A DNA stretch of 64,000 nucleotides, taken from assembly GCA_032158295.1 (NCBI GenBank), contig CM063247.1, positions 16,408,009 to 16,472,008 of the forward strand. The letters are read 5' to 3'. Position 1 is the stretch's first letter. Every line of letters starts with the position of its first letter. This stretch comes from Pycnopodia helianthoides. Its lineage: Eukaryota; Echinodermata; Asteroidea; Forcipulatida; Asteriidae. The position numbers and the translations under genes were made by a program. The notes under the pieces were generated by a model, which had not been told where the DNA came from, searched no databases, and saw only the letters and a program-made list of their open reading frames with translations. Shown here piece by piece: positions 33,101 to 43,782 of this stretch.

Positions 33101-35440
33101 GGAAACACGTTTGGTGAAACAAAAAAAAACATGTGTCCATCTACTTACTTAAAACAAAATTGTTTACCTAACCATTTGTAAGCTTCACCTAACCCCATTT
33201 TCACCATACCTAACCTAATTTTCAACAGTACACTACCTACCCATTCCAACACTGACCGAAATTCGACCCTACCCTAACCCATTTCCAACATTAACCTAAC
33301 CATTTCCAACCCAACCTTACCGAATTCCAATTCTGACCTAAACCTACTCCATTTCAGCCCTAACCATTTCAACCTGACCCAAACCCTATTCACCTAACGC
33401 TAACCATTTCAACCTAAGCTAACCCAATTCCAACTCTAACCTAACCCATTTACCTTAACCATTAGAACATAAAAAACTACCTAATTTGTCTAAGTTAATT
33501 TTGAATTATTTTTATAGAAACAACTGTAAGTGTTTAAATATTTGTTTTCTTGGATTTTTTTAACCCTAACCATAACCGTCCCTCACCAACCCTAACTCTA
33601 ACCTTACACTAACCATAACCCTAACCTTACCTTACCCTAACTGTATAACCCTAATCTAACCGAACCCTTACTGTAACCCAACCAATACTTTTACCTTTTA
33701 CCTACTCTAATCCGAACCTAATTATCCTAACCCTAACATAACATAAACCTAACTCTAACCTAACCTAACTATAACCAACTTACCCTATCTTAGCCTAACC
33801 CTAAACTAATGCTAACCTAACCTAACTCTACCCACCTAACCTAACCCTAACTCTAATCCTACCCTAATATAACTCTAGGTTTAGTTTGGGTTGGGTAGGG
33901 CAAGGGTTTGGTTTAGGAACATGTTTGGTGAAAAACAAAACATGTTGCCATCTTCTTACTTAACAAATTGTCATTTGTTAAATCAAATGCACCTAAACCT
34001 TTTTGCAGTGTAACAAGAACATGACTAACTTTGTGTTTGTCTCAACTGTGAAAGAACACTATTGAGAAACCGTATTGCTACTTCCTACTGTATTGTTCAG
34101 TAAACATGACTAACTCTTTGTTGGCCCAAGTTAAAAAATATTTATTTAACTATATTATTTTTGTGTTACAAGAAAAAGTCTTTGTTTCGCCAATGTAAAC
34201 AAAACATGTCGAGCTCTTTCTTACATACTTTCGTTAATCATCCTGTTTGGTGAAAAAATAACTAAATTTCCACCTACCATTAATTACTAACCGTCCAAAA
34301 CTAAACCTAACCCTTTTATACAAACCATTTCCCACTAAAAATCTTTAAGTCTAACCCTAAACATAACAAAAACCTTAACTCTAACTAAAACCCAAACTGT
34401 AACCCTAACTCTTAGCCTTAACCCTAATCCTAACCTAACCTAAACTCTCACTCTAACTCTAATCCTAATCCTAACCCTAACTATAGGTTTAGGGTTAGGG
34501 TTAGGGTTAGGGTTAGAGTTTAGGGCAAGGGTTTTGTTTTAGGAAACACGTTTGGTGAAAAAACAAAAAACAAAAACATGTTGTCCATCTACTTACTTAA
34601 AACAAAATTGTTTACCTAACCCCATTTGTAAGCTTCACCCTAACCCCATTTTCAACCATAACCCTAACCTAAATTTTCAACAGTAACACTAACCCTAACC
34701 CCATTTCCAACACTGACCGAAATTCCGACCCTAACCCTAACCCCATTTCCAACATTAACCTAACCCCATTTCCAACCCCAACCCTTACCCGAATTCCAAT
34801 TCTGACCCTAAACCTAACTCCATTTCCAGCCCTAACCCCATTTCCAACCTGAACCCAAACCCTATTTTCACCCTTAACGCTAACCCCATTTTCAACCCTA
34901 AGCCTAACCCCAATTCCAACTCTAACCCTAACCCCATTTTCAACCTTAACCATTAGAACATTAAAAAAAAACTACCTAATTTGTCTAAGTTAAATTTTGA
35001 AATTTATTTTTATAGAAACAACTGTTAAGATGTTTTTAAATATTTGTTTTTCTTGGTAATTTTTTTAAACCCTAACCATAACCCTGTCCCTCAACCCTAA
35101 CCCTAACTCTAACCCTTACACTAACCATAACCCTAACCCTTACCTTCACCCTAACTGTATAACCCTAATCCTAACCCGAACCCTTACTGTAACCCTAACC
35201 AATACCCTTTTACCCTTTTACCCTAACTCTAATCCGAACACTAACTTTAATCCTAACCCTAAACATAACATAAACCCTAACTCTAACCCTAACCCTAACT
35301 ATAACCCAAACTCTTACCCTAACTCTTAGCCTTAACCCTAAACTAATGCTAACCTAACCTAAACTCTCACTCCAACTCTAACCCTAACCCTAACTCTAAT
35401 CCTAACCCTAATTATAACTCTAGGTTTAGGTTTAGGGTTG
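30122..35440 (-). repeat. Degenerate telomere-like CCCTAA array, left arm
   Basis: The block is made of CCCTAA/CCTAA variants mixed with longer units of the type AACCCCATTTCCAACC. Written on this strand it is C-rich, and the partner at 53090-56600 is G-rich. Unlike a true telomere, units vary heavily and blocks reverse strand locally (TAGGTTTAGGGTTAGGG at about 31106-31130, 34484-34520 and 35421-35450). Non-telomeric segments (AACACGTTTGGTGAAAAA) recur with each sub-block, giving a large tandem structure. Confidence 0.9.
31170..34340. other. Low-quality copy of the flanking array (probable unpolished sequence)
   Basis: Sequence here repeats what is found at 30150-31160 and 34350-36000, with bases missing mainly from homopolymers (CCCC to CC, AAAA to AA). 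For example 33900-34200 follows 35440-35800 word for word with scattered deletions. At 34340 the text becomes clean again. I read this as gap-fill from raw long reads rather than biological variation. Confidence 0.75.
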
Positions 35441-35469
35441 GGGTTAGGGCAAGGGTTTGGTTTTAGGAA

Positions 35470-36080
35470 ACATGTTTGGTGAAAAAAACAAAAAAACATG
35501 TTGCCCATCTTCTTACTTAAAACAAAATTGTCCATTTTGTTAAATCAAAACATGTCCACCTAACAACCCTTTTTGCCAGTGTAACAAGAAACATGACTAA
35601 CTTTGTGTTTGTCTCAACTGTGAAAGAAAACACGTATTGAGAAAACACGTATTGCCTAACTTCCTACTGTATTTTGTTCAGTAAAACATGACTAACTCTT
35701 TGTTGGCCCAACTGTTTAAAAAAAATATTTATTTAAACTATTATTATTTTTTTAGTGTTACAAGAAAAAAAGGTCTTTGTTTCGCCCAATTGTAAACAAA
35801 AAACATGTCGAGCTTCTTTCTTACATACTTTCAGTATAAATCATCCTGTTTGGTGAAAAAAAAATATAACACTGAAAATTTTTTTTACCACCTACCTAGT
35901 TTAAAAAAAAAGTGTATCATGGTAAACTTGTTTGGCCTAACTTTAAAAAAATCATGATGTCCACCTAACAGCTCTTTTTTGTCAGTGTATCAAGAAACAT
36001 TACAATTTTTTTGTCTGGCCCGACTGAAAAAGAAAATATTGCCCACCAGTCACCTACTTTATAATTTTTTTTTTTTTAAC
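35470..36080. repeat. Degenerate minisatellite next to the telomere-like array
   Basis: Units of roughly 60-95 bp carry the core GTGTAACAAGAAACATGACT, then TTTGTTTGGCCCAACTGT and an A run. At least five are visible. The partner is at 52420-53080 on the other strand. Confidence 0.7.
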
Positions 36081-37250
36081 AGCTTGTTTATTGACTCATT
36101 CAAATACCAATGGAGCCTAACAAAACATGTTTGTTTCCTGTGTTCAAATAATTTACCCGATGATGGGCGAATTCCATAAAAGGAAAATAATAAAACAAAT
36201 ACAAAAAGACAACAGGCCATTTACAAACCTGCTGATCGAAAAATATTTATCAACAAGTTGTTTTGTTTTATTGATGATAAAAAAAGATAAAATCTAAATG
36301 CATGAAATTGTAAGTTTTCATATCCCATCCTGCAAAAAAAGTAAATAAGGAAAATTATTGCAGGCTTCAGGTCAATATTCTGGTCATGTGCACATGTAAA
36401 AAACGTGTCCAAAAATGTGTTTTTCTCCCTCGCCTACTGACCCTCTTTTTTCTGGCATGTTACAGGAAACAACTTTTTTGAATGCCTGGTGTAGTTTCCT
36501 GATAAACCCTAGCATTAAAAATGAAATTAAAATATTATATTTGAATGTATTGAATGTTTACATAATAAATTAATACAAATGTTTGTTTTGTGACAATTAG
36601 ATAACGTATGATTTAATTACTTGGAATGAATGACATTCTGTCATTTCAAAAAAACATACAATAATGTATCTAAACTAATGGTCATGGTTTAGCCATCTTG
36701 TTTTTTGCTAATCAATGTTATGTAACCAAAGCGAGGCTGGAAGGGAAAAACTCTCTTGCTTTTTTTGTATTACTAATGAACCATATATGTTACCCATTCT
36801 TGGTAAATTGTCTACAAGCTTATTGCAATTAACATTACAGTATGCTCAACCAAATGATGCAAACTTTTGGTTATTTTCTCTAAACTTATATTCATCTTTA
36901 AATTTTTGTCCAGTTTGTATTGAAAATGCCTCTTTTAATATATTGTTATGTTTAAAAAAAAAAAAAATTGAGAATATGAATTGATTATACTTGTACAATG
37001 TGTTCTTTCTAATGTTGTCTTTTTAGAAATGAATTTGACTGCTCAAAATGATTGGGTTTGGGGTTGGAAATGTTTAGGGTTAAATTTTATTTAAATTAGA
37101 CTTAACTAATACTTTAGTTTTAAAAAGATACACAAATAAAACGCTTTTTAATTTCGTCAAAAACAACAAACAATTTTATTTGAAACATACATTTTTCACC
37201 TCATCAAATACAGCAAACACATTTTCTTTTCGTTTAGGCCACTAGACATT
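36081..37250. other. AT-rich arm sequence without a supported gene
   Basis: It pairs with about 50920-52400 in the right arm. An open frame at 36715-36984 is broken by indels in the other arm, so I do not treat it as coding. Confidence 0.45.
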
Positions 37251-37255
37251 TTCTA

Positions 37256-37270
37256 CCAACAGAGGGCGCT
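37256..37270 (+). promoter_or_regulatory. CTCF-like core motif, left arm
   Basis: CCAACAGAGGGCGCT fits CCASYAGRKGGCRSY at 14 of 15 positions. The same 15-mer is conserved in the right arm (50913-50899, minus), inside otherwise drifting AT-rich sequence. Confidence 0.3.
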
Positions 37271-37365
37271 ATTTTTATGCAAATATTTTACGAGTGGTAA
37301 TGTACATTACTATACAACACGTGGTTCTAATATTCATCAGGTCCATAAATTCGAAATAAGCACAG

Positions 37366-37680
37366 TCTAGCGGTGGCCAAATGGACAAGGCCGCGGGAAC
37401 GTGAAGGCAAGGTACGCGGTTCGAGCCCCGATATGTGCATTAACTCTGTTTGTTTCTATGATTGTATTACAGGTGAACGGCGCACGAGGAGGAGACACAG
37501 AGGAGACGAGGCCACGAGGAGGGGACGGCACCGAGAGGACAGGCGGAGGGAGAGGCCACGTGGAGGGGACAACACCGAGAGGACAGCTGGAGGGGAGGTG
37601 GTGCAGGGGAAAGAGAGAAGAAGGGGGAAGACAATTTTTTTTTTTTTTTTTTAATAAAAAAAAAAATAAAAAAAAGTGAA
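37366..37680 (+). mobile_element. tRNA-like SINE head plus GA-rich repeat and poly-T/A tail
   Basis: The A box TGGCCAAATGG (37374-37384) and B box GGTTCGAGCCC (37418-37428) are 34 bp apart and fit the pol III consensus well. After about 50 bp comes a GA-rich minisatellite (GGAGGAGACGAGGCCACGAG-type units to about 37600). A T run and A-rich tail end near 37680. The right-arm copy is at 50810-50490. It could instead be a diverged tRNA gene, but no full cloverleaf can be drawn. Confidence 0.6.
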
Positions 37681-38504
37681 ATTTTACGGTCTTTCCATTT
37701 TTTAAAATCACGCGAAACGTACGCTCGTAAATTTTTTCACTTTTTTTTGTATGGAAATTAAAAAAAAAAAAAAAAAAAACATTTTTCGGTCTTTTAATTT
37801 TTAAAATCGCTTGAAACGTACGCTCGTTAATTTTGGTGCAAAAAGATGAAAAAAAAAATTAAACGCCGTGAAAAGTCATGAAATTGTAACATTTTCCAAA
37901 ATTTAAATCACCATAACGGCTCAAAACACTACAGAATACATTCACACTGCTGATACTGATCTATTACTCTAATTGAAAACTATTCTCCAAAAGATTCAAC
38001 TCAAAAGTACAATCTTACTCGAAAAACAGCTTTTAAAGGAAATCAATTGTGTTTCCACTGTTTACATACATAAGGTGCTACTGATAACATAGTAAAACAA
38101 GTTACGCATTTTTGGTATATAATTCTACATTTTGGCAACTTCTTGACTTAAAAGCCACAATTTCTTAGACAGTTAATTAATTCATTTCACATCTGTTTCT
38201 AATAAAACAAGTCAATTTCAACTTAAAAACTCTGAAAACGAACACAAATTCACGTCAGTTTTCCCCGGCAAAAAACAAAGGAAAATAGGCAGGCGCCCAT
38301 CACTGAGAGTATAGCTGTATCACTACTTAGAGACAAGGAACTAGACAATGACGGCTGCCGTTTGACGCGTCTTAAAGAAAACATTTCCTAAGCATTTTAG
38401 ATCCAATAATTATAATCGTTTAGCATCTAAAACTTCACAAATAGATTTGTGTCTATTTCATTATTACAACATTATCAAAACCAAACAAAGTATCCAAGTT
38501 GAAC

Positions 38505-38696
38505 GATAAATTTCAATGTGGCCTAACCAGAAGGGGGAGACGATGGGGGACCGCAGCGGATTGGAGGGAGTTAAGAGGTGGCTATTTAATGTACATGTAT
38601 CAAACCATTCGCTTGTGCATTTTTTTCAATCTCATTTTGGGACGGAGGAGGAGAGGGGCTGCCTCTGGTTATGCAACTATTTTTAAACTACAAGAC
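38505..38696. mobile_element. MITE with TGTGGC(A/C)TAACCAGA ends
   Basis: TGTGGCCTAACCAGAAGGGG at 38517 is matched inversely by GGGGCTGCCTCTGGTTATGC near 38655-38674. The interior is non-coding and G-rich. The partner copy in the right arm is 49488-49665, so it was present before the arms duplicated. Confidence 0.6.
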
Positions 38697-38719
38697 CTTT
38701 CACAAATCTAACTAGTAAA

Positions 38720-40388
38720 CTAACATTTCCAGGCCTATCGCATCTCCATACAACTACATTAAGTAGCAAATGCCCCAAGAAAAGTTCTCTAAGATAGTAT
38801 AGGTAAAAAGTTTACTGATTATTAGGTTCTACTGTATGCCTACCAGTCTTCCAGAGAAATAGTTTTGTTTGAAATCAAAGTCTGAGGAATACCATTTGAA
38901 ATCCCCATAAATCATTCCTACTTATATCGATTGCCGCAATCAAAATAAGCCTGATGTGAAAGTGTTTTCACACTAAAATTCAACCACCTATTTTGACGAC
39001 AAATTCAAAGGTTGTTTGTTTTGTGAAATTTACATAGAGTAAAACATAAGGATGAAAATTAAATAGCAATCAAAATATATTTAATTTCCCTCATTATGTC
39101 ATGAGTAAAACAAGTTTCTGATCGAAAACAGTTTGTTCAGAGAAGAACCGATCAGTGTTCCAACAACTTGACATTGCTGATCAATACATTTCTTAGTTTA
39201 AAGATTATTAAATAATACATTCATAGTCTCTGCTGAAGCTACAAAATAGAACAAGTTTAACATGCATACTGTAATATCAATGGGGTACATGCTTACTGAT
39301 GATGAACAAAATGACTGACTATTGTCTTACATAATCTGAAAGCTAGTCTTTCGTTAACTTGATACTTTCCCTTGTGGTTCATAACTTGACAACTTGATAC
39401 TACAATACAATTGTCTCCACACTCAACTTCTTCTGTATCATCAGTGCCGTTGAAATAAACACGAATGGTACAAAATCCAAGACTAACTGAATGGTCTGTG
39501 CTTACAAATTTGCTTACATTTTTACAGTTAAGCTGGGTTGGTGGGTTGTACAGCATGTTTGTTAAAACTACAGGCACTACTCGTTCTAAAAAACCTGCAA
39601 GCCACTTTGTTAGCATCACATTCATGATTGTACAATACACTAGTACCTAATTAATTATCTTACATTATTATCATCATGTGCAGGCAGAAGGATGTAAGGA
39701 AAGTTTTCCCAGTAGCAGTGGTGTAACCAGAGGGGCCAAGGGGGGTCGAGAAAATTAAGCTAAAGGTACTCCTTCTAGCAAGCACTATGTGTCAAACTGT
39801 CGTACCGTAGCCAATTTGCTAGCATCACGTTGATTCATGATTGTACAATATACCCCTAGGACATGTACTTCTATTTATAAATTATCTTTCCATTTGTCAG
39901 ATGTTGGAAGACAGATGAAGGAAAGTGTGTCCGGCAGAAACTTAATGGGCAATGCTTGGCGAGTTTGATTATTTCTCAAACGTGTGTTCATAGTCATTGT
40001 AGAAAAATTACATTCATCAAGATAACAAGCTGAGTGGAGAGTTCAATCATTGACGGAAAGTTACATTCAGCAAGAGAATGAAGACGCACGACTAAGCTAG
40101 AGTAATGCCAGTAACGCACAATATTCATTTAGCTTCATTATGAAAATTGTGATAATTTGATTGCATATATGACCTCTCTGCTACTAAGATAAATGTTGTA
40201 CTGAGGTTTGCTAGCACAATGGCGTATCCTTCTGCCAGGCACAAGATGATATTTACCTTACATTAACAGTCACAACTTGCAGTAACTGGACTGTAAGTAA
40301 TTTAAGTCTGTTTACATAGTATAATGACTTCATCAAATTCCCTTCAGCACTTTTTTTGCACATTTTATTTGGATGATAAAACAAAGAA
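38720..40388. other. Left-arm-specific segment, mostly unassigned
   Basis: This stretch has no counterpart in the right arm. It holds one open frame (39293-39640, see separate entry) and a decayed MITE end at about 39717 (GTGGTGTAACCAGAGGGGCC). Nothing else is recognisable. Confidence 0.5.
39293..39640 (-). CDS. Unrecognised open frame, 115 codons
   Basis: The frame starts MYCTIMNVMLTKWLAGFLER and includes SVSLGFCTIRVYFNGTDDTE and CGDNCIVVSSCQVMNHKGKY, ending FVHHQ. The mixed composition looks less random than the A/T-driven frames nearby, and no repeat explains it. It has no match I recognise, no clear signal peptide and no conserved partner in the right arm. It may be an exon of a captured gene or chance. 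Confidence 0.2.
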   Translation of the reverse strand: MYCTIMNVMLTKWLAGFLERVVPVVLTNMLYNPPTQLNCKNVSKFVSTDHSVSLGFCTIRVYFNGTDDTEEVECGDNCIVVSSCQVMNHKGKYQVNERLAFRLCKTIVSHFVHHQ

Positions 40389-40853
40389 GTCGGTAGCATA
40401 ACAATACTGGCACGTTACTGCAGTACTTGATACACAGTATAGCGTGGGGTCGAAGTATGGTTTTTCAACCTCGTATCAAAAACGAAGCCGAAACAGAGCC
40501 TTGTTCATTCTGTAAATGGTAGCTTATGTTTTTCTTTATCATTGCGCAGGGATTCCAGCGCAATTACGTATGCTGGAATCGGATATTGAATATTCATTTC
40601 CTGAACTGGGCGGAGAATCGTCCAATCATAAACTCTCGTTGAGACGTATTGATGTGTGTTTGCCACCATACATTAACCGATGAGTGTACATCTTCGGAAA
40701 AAAAATATTAGCATAAAGCAACTCAGCCCACAATCTGACCCTTTTACAGTATGAACAAGGCTCTGTTTCGGCTTCGTTTTTGATACGAGGTTGAAAAACC
40801 ATACTTCAACCCCGCGGTAGTACTGTGCCAGTATTGTTATGTTACAACCTTGG
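40389..40853. mobile_element. MITE with long inverted ends, left arm only
   Basis: Left CATAACAATACTGGCAC (from about 40396) and AAGTATGGTTTTTCAACCTC (from about 40454) are mirrored at the right as GAGGTTGAAAAACCATACTT (to about 40806) and GTGCCAGTATTGTTATG (to about 40842). The inverted repeats total over 90 bp per side, broken by a 20-bp length difference. The interior is non-coding. Confidence 0.8.
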
Positions 40854-41305
40854 GGTGCTTGCGTAAAGAGCCTTGGACAAGGCTATGTCAAATGAGGCAA
40901 TACAGAAAATCTTCAAGAAGAAAAAACATTCAAATCTGAATTTTGACAAAAAAATTCTTGGGGTCAGTTAAACAATGTTGGAGAAAAGGACCTCTGTGAT
41001 ATTGTAAGTGCTTTGTTTGTGTGCACTGCAGCCGGTTGCCTTCAAGTTGCCTGCAAATATTTTGACCTGGCCCTCAGTGTCATGATGATCAAGTCAAAGT
41101 GTATGTAAACAGGCCTTTTAACAATTTATAAACAACACAACAAACCTACCTTAATATCCTAGAATTGAATAATTTACAAAGTTGAGTATAAGAAGCTTGA
41201 AGTAGAGATAATAAAGTGTCTGAAGTCATGATGAATCTTCAAGTCAAGTGTTCTCTTCACAGCCCTGGTGCATCTCTTGTGAAGAAACTGCTGTTCCTCA
41301 TCATC

Positions 41306-41314
41306 TTAATGAAT
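41306..41314 (-). CDS. Possible terminal coding exon of the axis gene, left copy
   Basis: On the minus strand the strong acceptor TTTCTGTTTACAG is followed at 41314 by ATT CAT TAA, giving Ile-His-stop if entered in phase 0 from the exon ending at 42967. The exon continues as 3' UTR. It is conserved in the right arm with the same acceptor (48454-48458). The short coding part makes this tentative. In the other phase it would encode FIKMMRNSSFFTRDAPGL. Confidence 0.35.
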   Translation of the reverse strand: MH

Positions 41315-41369
41315 CTGTAAACAGAAATAAAAGAATTGTATGAATTATAAGAGCCATTAATGGATTGAA

Positions 41370-42900
41370 GTACAGGCTGGTAGTAGAAGGGGGTTACATC
41401 TTGGGGGCGGTTCAAAATGACAAAAAGTGGGGTGTGTGTTTGGGAAGTACAGGTTGTTAACAGAAGGGGTTACATTTTGGGGGCGGTTCAAGAATGACAG
41501 AAAAGTGGGGGCATGTTTGGGAAGTACAGGCTGGTAGCAGAATGGGTTACATCCGGGGGTGTTTCAAGATTGACAGAAGAGTGGGGTGCAAGTTTGGGAT
41601 TGAGGTACAGGCTTGTAGTGGAAGTGACGTCTTGGGGGCGGTTCAAGAATGACAGATGAGTGGGGTGCATGTTTTGGATTGAAGTACTTGCTGTTAGTAA
41701 AGAGGGTACATATATCTTGGGGTGGTTCAAGAATGACAGAATACAGTGGGGTACATGTTTTGCATTGAAGTATAGGCTGGTAGTAGAAGGGGGTTACATC
41801 TTGGGGGCGGTTCAAGCAAGACAAAAAAGTGGGGAGCATATTTGGAATTCAAGTACCCCAGGCTGATAGTAAAAGAGGGTACATCTTTGGGGCAGTTCAA
41901 TATTGAGGATTGAAGTAGGCCTACAGGCTGGTAGTAGAAAGGGTTACATTTTGGGGGCGGTTCAAGAATGACAAGAAAGTGGGGTGCGTGTTTGGGAAGT
42001 ACAGGTTGGTAGTAGAAAGGGTTACATCTTGGGGGTGGTTCAAGAATGACATAAAAGTGGGGAGCGTATTTGGAACTGAAGTACAGACTGGTAACAAAAA
42101 AGGGTACATCTTTGGGGCGTTTCAAGAATGACAAGAAAGTGGGGTGTGTGTTTGGGAAGTACAGGTTGGTAACAGAAGGGGTTACATTTTGGGGGCGGTT
42201 CAAAATGACAGAAAAGTGGGGGCATGTTTGGGAAGTACAGGCTGGTAGCAGAATGGGTTACATCCGGGGAGTGGTTCAAGATTGACAAGAAAGAGGGGTG
42301 TGTATTTGGCAGGCCCGTAACCAGGATTTATTTTTTGGGGGGCAACGCCGTTTTTTTTTGGGGGGGGGGTGGGTGCGGACGCCTGGTTACGGGCCTGAGA
42401 CCATGTCTAGGCCAAGATGCATAGTTTCGATGCGAACTTTTCTCTTTTCCGTGGGGGGGGGGGGCGAATTTTTTTTTGGGGGGGCGGTAACCTCTGGTTA
42501 CGGGCCTGGTGTTTGGAAAGTACAGGTTGGTAACAGAAGGGTTACATTTTGGGGGCGGTTCAAGAATGAAGAAAAGTGGGGTGCATGTTTGGGAAGTACA
42601 GGCTGGTAGCAGAATGGGTTACATCCGGGGGTGTTTCAAGATTGACAGAAGAGTGGGGTGCAAGTTTGGGATTGAGGTACAGGCTTGTAGTGGAAGTGAC
42701 GTCTTGGGGGCGGTTCAAGAATGACAGATGAGTGGGGTGCATGTTTTGGATTGAAGTACTTGCTGTAAGTAAAGAAGGTATATCTTGGGGTGGTTCAAGA
42801 ATGACACAAAAGTGGGGTGCATGTTTGGAATTGAAGTACAGGCTGGTAGTTAAAGAGGGTACATGCTTGGAATTTAGGAAAGGTTGGTTGGAGAAGGGAG
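41370..42900 (-). repeat. 82-bp satellite array, left arm
   Basis: About 17 units read TACAGGCTGGTAGTAGAAGG, then GGTTACATCTTGGGGGCGG, TTCAAGAATGACA and AAGTGGGGTGCATGTTTGG. It is the reverse complement of the array at 45745-48195. It lies inside the presumed last intron of the axis gene. Open frames across it come from a unit lacking stops on one strand. Confidence 0.93.
42302..42516. mobile_element. hAT-like MITE inside the satellite array
   Basis: The element is 42310-42508 (199 bp), with ends CAGGCCCGTAACCAG and CTGGTTACGGGCCTG in inverted orientation and G runs in the middle. Flanks GTATTTGG (42302-42309) and GTGTTTGG (42509-42516) form an 8-bp target duplication with one change. An internal CTGGTTACGGGCCTG at about 42381-42395 suggests a second nested end. 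Confidence 0.85.
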
Positions 42901-42966
42901 GACTTAACATGCTGGGGACAATAACATTTATCAAAAGAAAAAAAGGTAAAATATGTTGTAACTTAC

Positions 42967-43108
42967 CAGTATTTCCAGTAAGGTGGAATGTGTCGTTATT
43001 ACTTCGGATGAATGGTTGATGATATCTGTAGACTCTCTAACCAGAAATGATGCGGCACACAGTGAAGTTACTTCAAGGATTCCTAATAAAGCGATGACAA
43101 AAATACAA
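42967..43108 (-). CDS. Axis gene, left copy, exon 4 (unknown function)
   Basis: After the acceptor CACTTTTTCACTCAG, the 142-nt exon completes a split codon and encodes CIFVIALLGILEVTSLCAAS, then FLVRESTDIINHSSEVITTH, then STLLEIL, ending at a consensus donor CTG|GTAAGTT. The first 20 residues are hydrophobic enough to be a membrane segment. Entry is phase 2, matching the end of the preceding exon. In the right arm the equivalent (about 45460-45623) has frame-breaking changes, so only this copy looks translatable. I do not recognise the family. Confidence 0.5.
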
Positions 43109-43153
43109 CTGAGTGAAAAAGTGGTTTGTTTTGGGAAATTACTTCAGATGAAC

Positions 43154-43207
43154 CTGAGCAATTTAAAATCTAAGACTTCTACAACTTTTCCTGTTTCCGT
43201 GATAGAA
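43154..43207 (-). CDS. Axis gene, left copy, exon 3 (unknown function)
   Basis: The acceptor CTACTGTGTCTCAG is followed by T TCT ATC, giving SITETGKVVEVLDFKLL and a split codon. The donor AG|GTTCAT is weak, which is the poorest site in this model. The 54 nt are entered and left in phase 2, so the frame runs through from exon 2 into exon 4. The right-arm equivalent near 45345 has lost bases. Confidence 0.4.
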
Positions 43208-43232
43208 CTGAGACACAGTAGCCTGTTGAAGG

Positions 43233-43435
43233 TACTATAGACCATTGCTATGAAAGTCGCCATCTTGTAGGGCAAACCATATGCGTGTCTAAACGCGTAC
43301 ATCAATGAAGCACGCAGCGCGCAGCATTCCCGGTTTGATTTCACGGCACACGTACGCACACGCTCACAGACGCCATGTTGTAGGGCGGGTTTTTGAATGG
43401 TGACGTCATATTCAATACGGTCTTTAGCATATATA
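43233..43435. mobile_element. TA-flanked MITE, left arm only
   Basis: The element is 43235-43433 (199 bp), flanked by TA on both sides. Its ends CTATAGACC and GGTCTTTAG are imperfect inverted repeats. The right arm has the uninserted site (single TA at 45320-45321). TA target duplication suggests a Tc1/mariner-type origin. Confidence 0.82.
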
Positions 43436-43474
43436 GGGCCTTGTACTAAACTTCAAAATTTCCCATATTCTTAC

Positions 43475-43549
43475 TTCCAAGTGCTGTCCTCTGATTCACT
43501 TTCTTCATATACCCTTGCATTTATGGCATCAAGCTCAAACAGCAGCTCA
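43475..43549 (-). CDS. Axis gene, left copy, exon 2 (unknown function)
   Basis: Acceptor CCTTTCACCCAG; then T|GAG CTG, encoding ELLFELDAINARVYEESESE and DSTW, with a donor AA|GTAAGAA. The exon is 75 nt, entered and left in phase 2. It is acidic, perhaps a low-complexity EES/SED tail or a phosphorylation-prone segment. Exon 1 ends in phase 0, so a small exon is missing between them or the exon 1 model is wrong. The right copy has an in-frame TGA. Confidence 0.5.
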
Positions 43550-43782
43550 CTGGGTGAAAGGAATTAGACTTTCATTCTTGGGTGAGAGCTGTCATGGTTG
43601 TGCGTGGGGTATATACACAAACTGACAAAAGTGCACGCTTTTAGTGTTTAACTAAGGGATGGCAAAAGGATCAGTCTATAGAAGGGCAGTGATTGTGACT
43701 GTAGTGTAGTGAATTTTCAAGTTAACAATATCAATCTGACAATCGTCATCAGATTTAAAATTTCAGTTCACAATAAATAGTA

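Noticed and set aside
30294..34953. Val/Gly/Arg-rich frames (VRVGIGVRV type) in the telomere-like arrays
   Set aside because: Simple translations of CCCTAA/TTAGGG variants; partly in the low-quality block.
36715..36984. 89-codon frame MLCNQSEAGREKLS... as a gene
   Set aside because: The mirror sequence in the right arm has many indels in this stretch and the frame ends in an A run, so there is no sign of coding constraint.
37366..37440. A functional tRNA gene
   Set aside because: A and B boxes are good, but I cannot draw a full acceptor stem or a plausible anticodon loop, and the sequence continues into a repeat body.
37367..37711. Arg/Gly- and Pro/Ser-rich frames of about 90-115 codons near the SINE (and at 50431-50802)
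   Set aside because: Produced by the GA-rich minisatellite and homopolymer tail; the frame is not kept between the arms.
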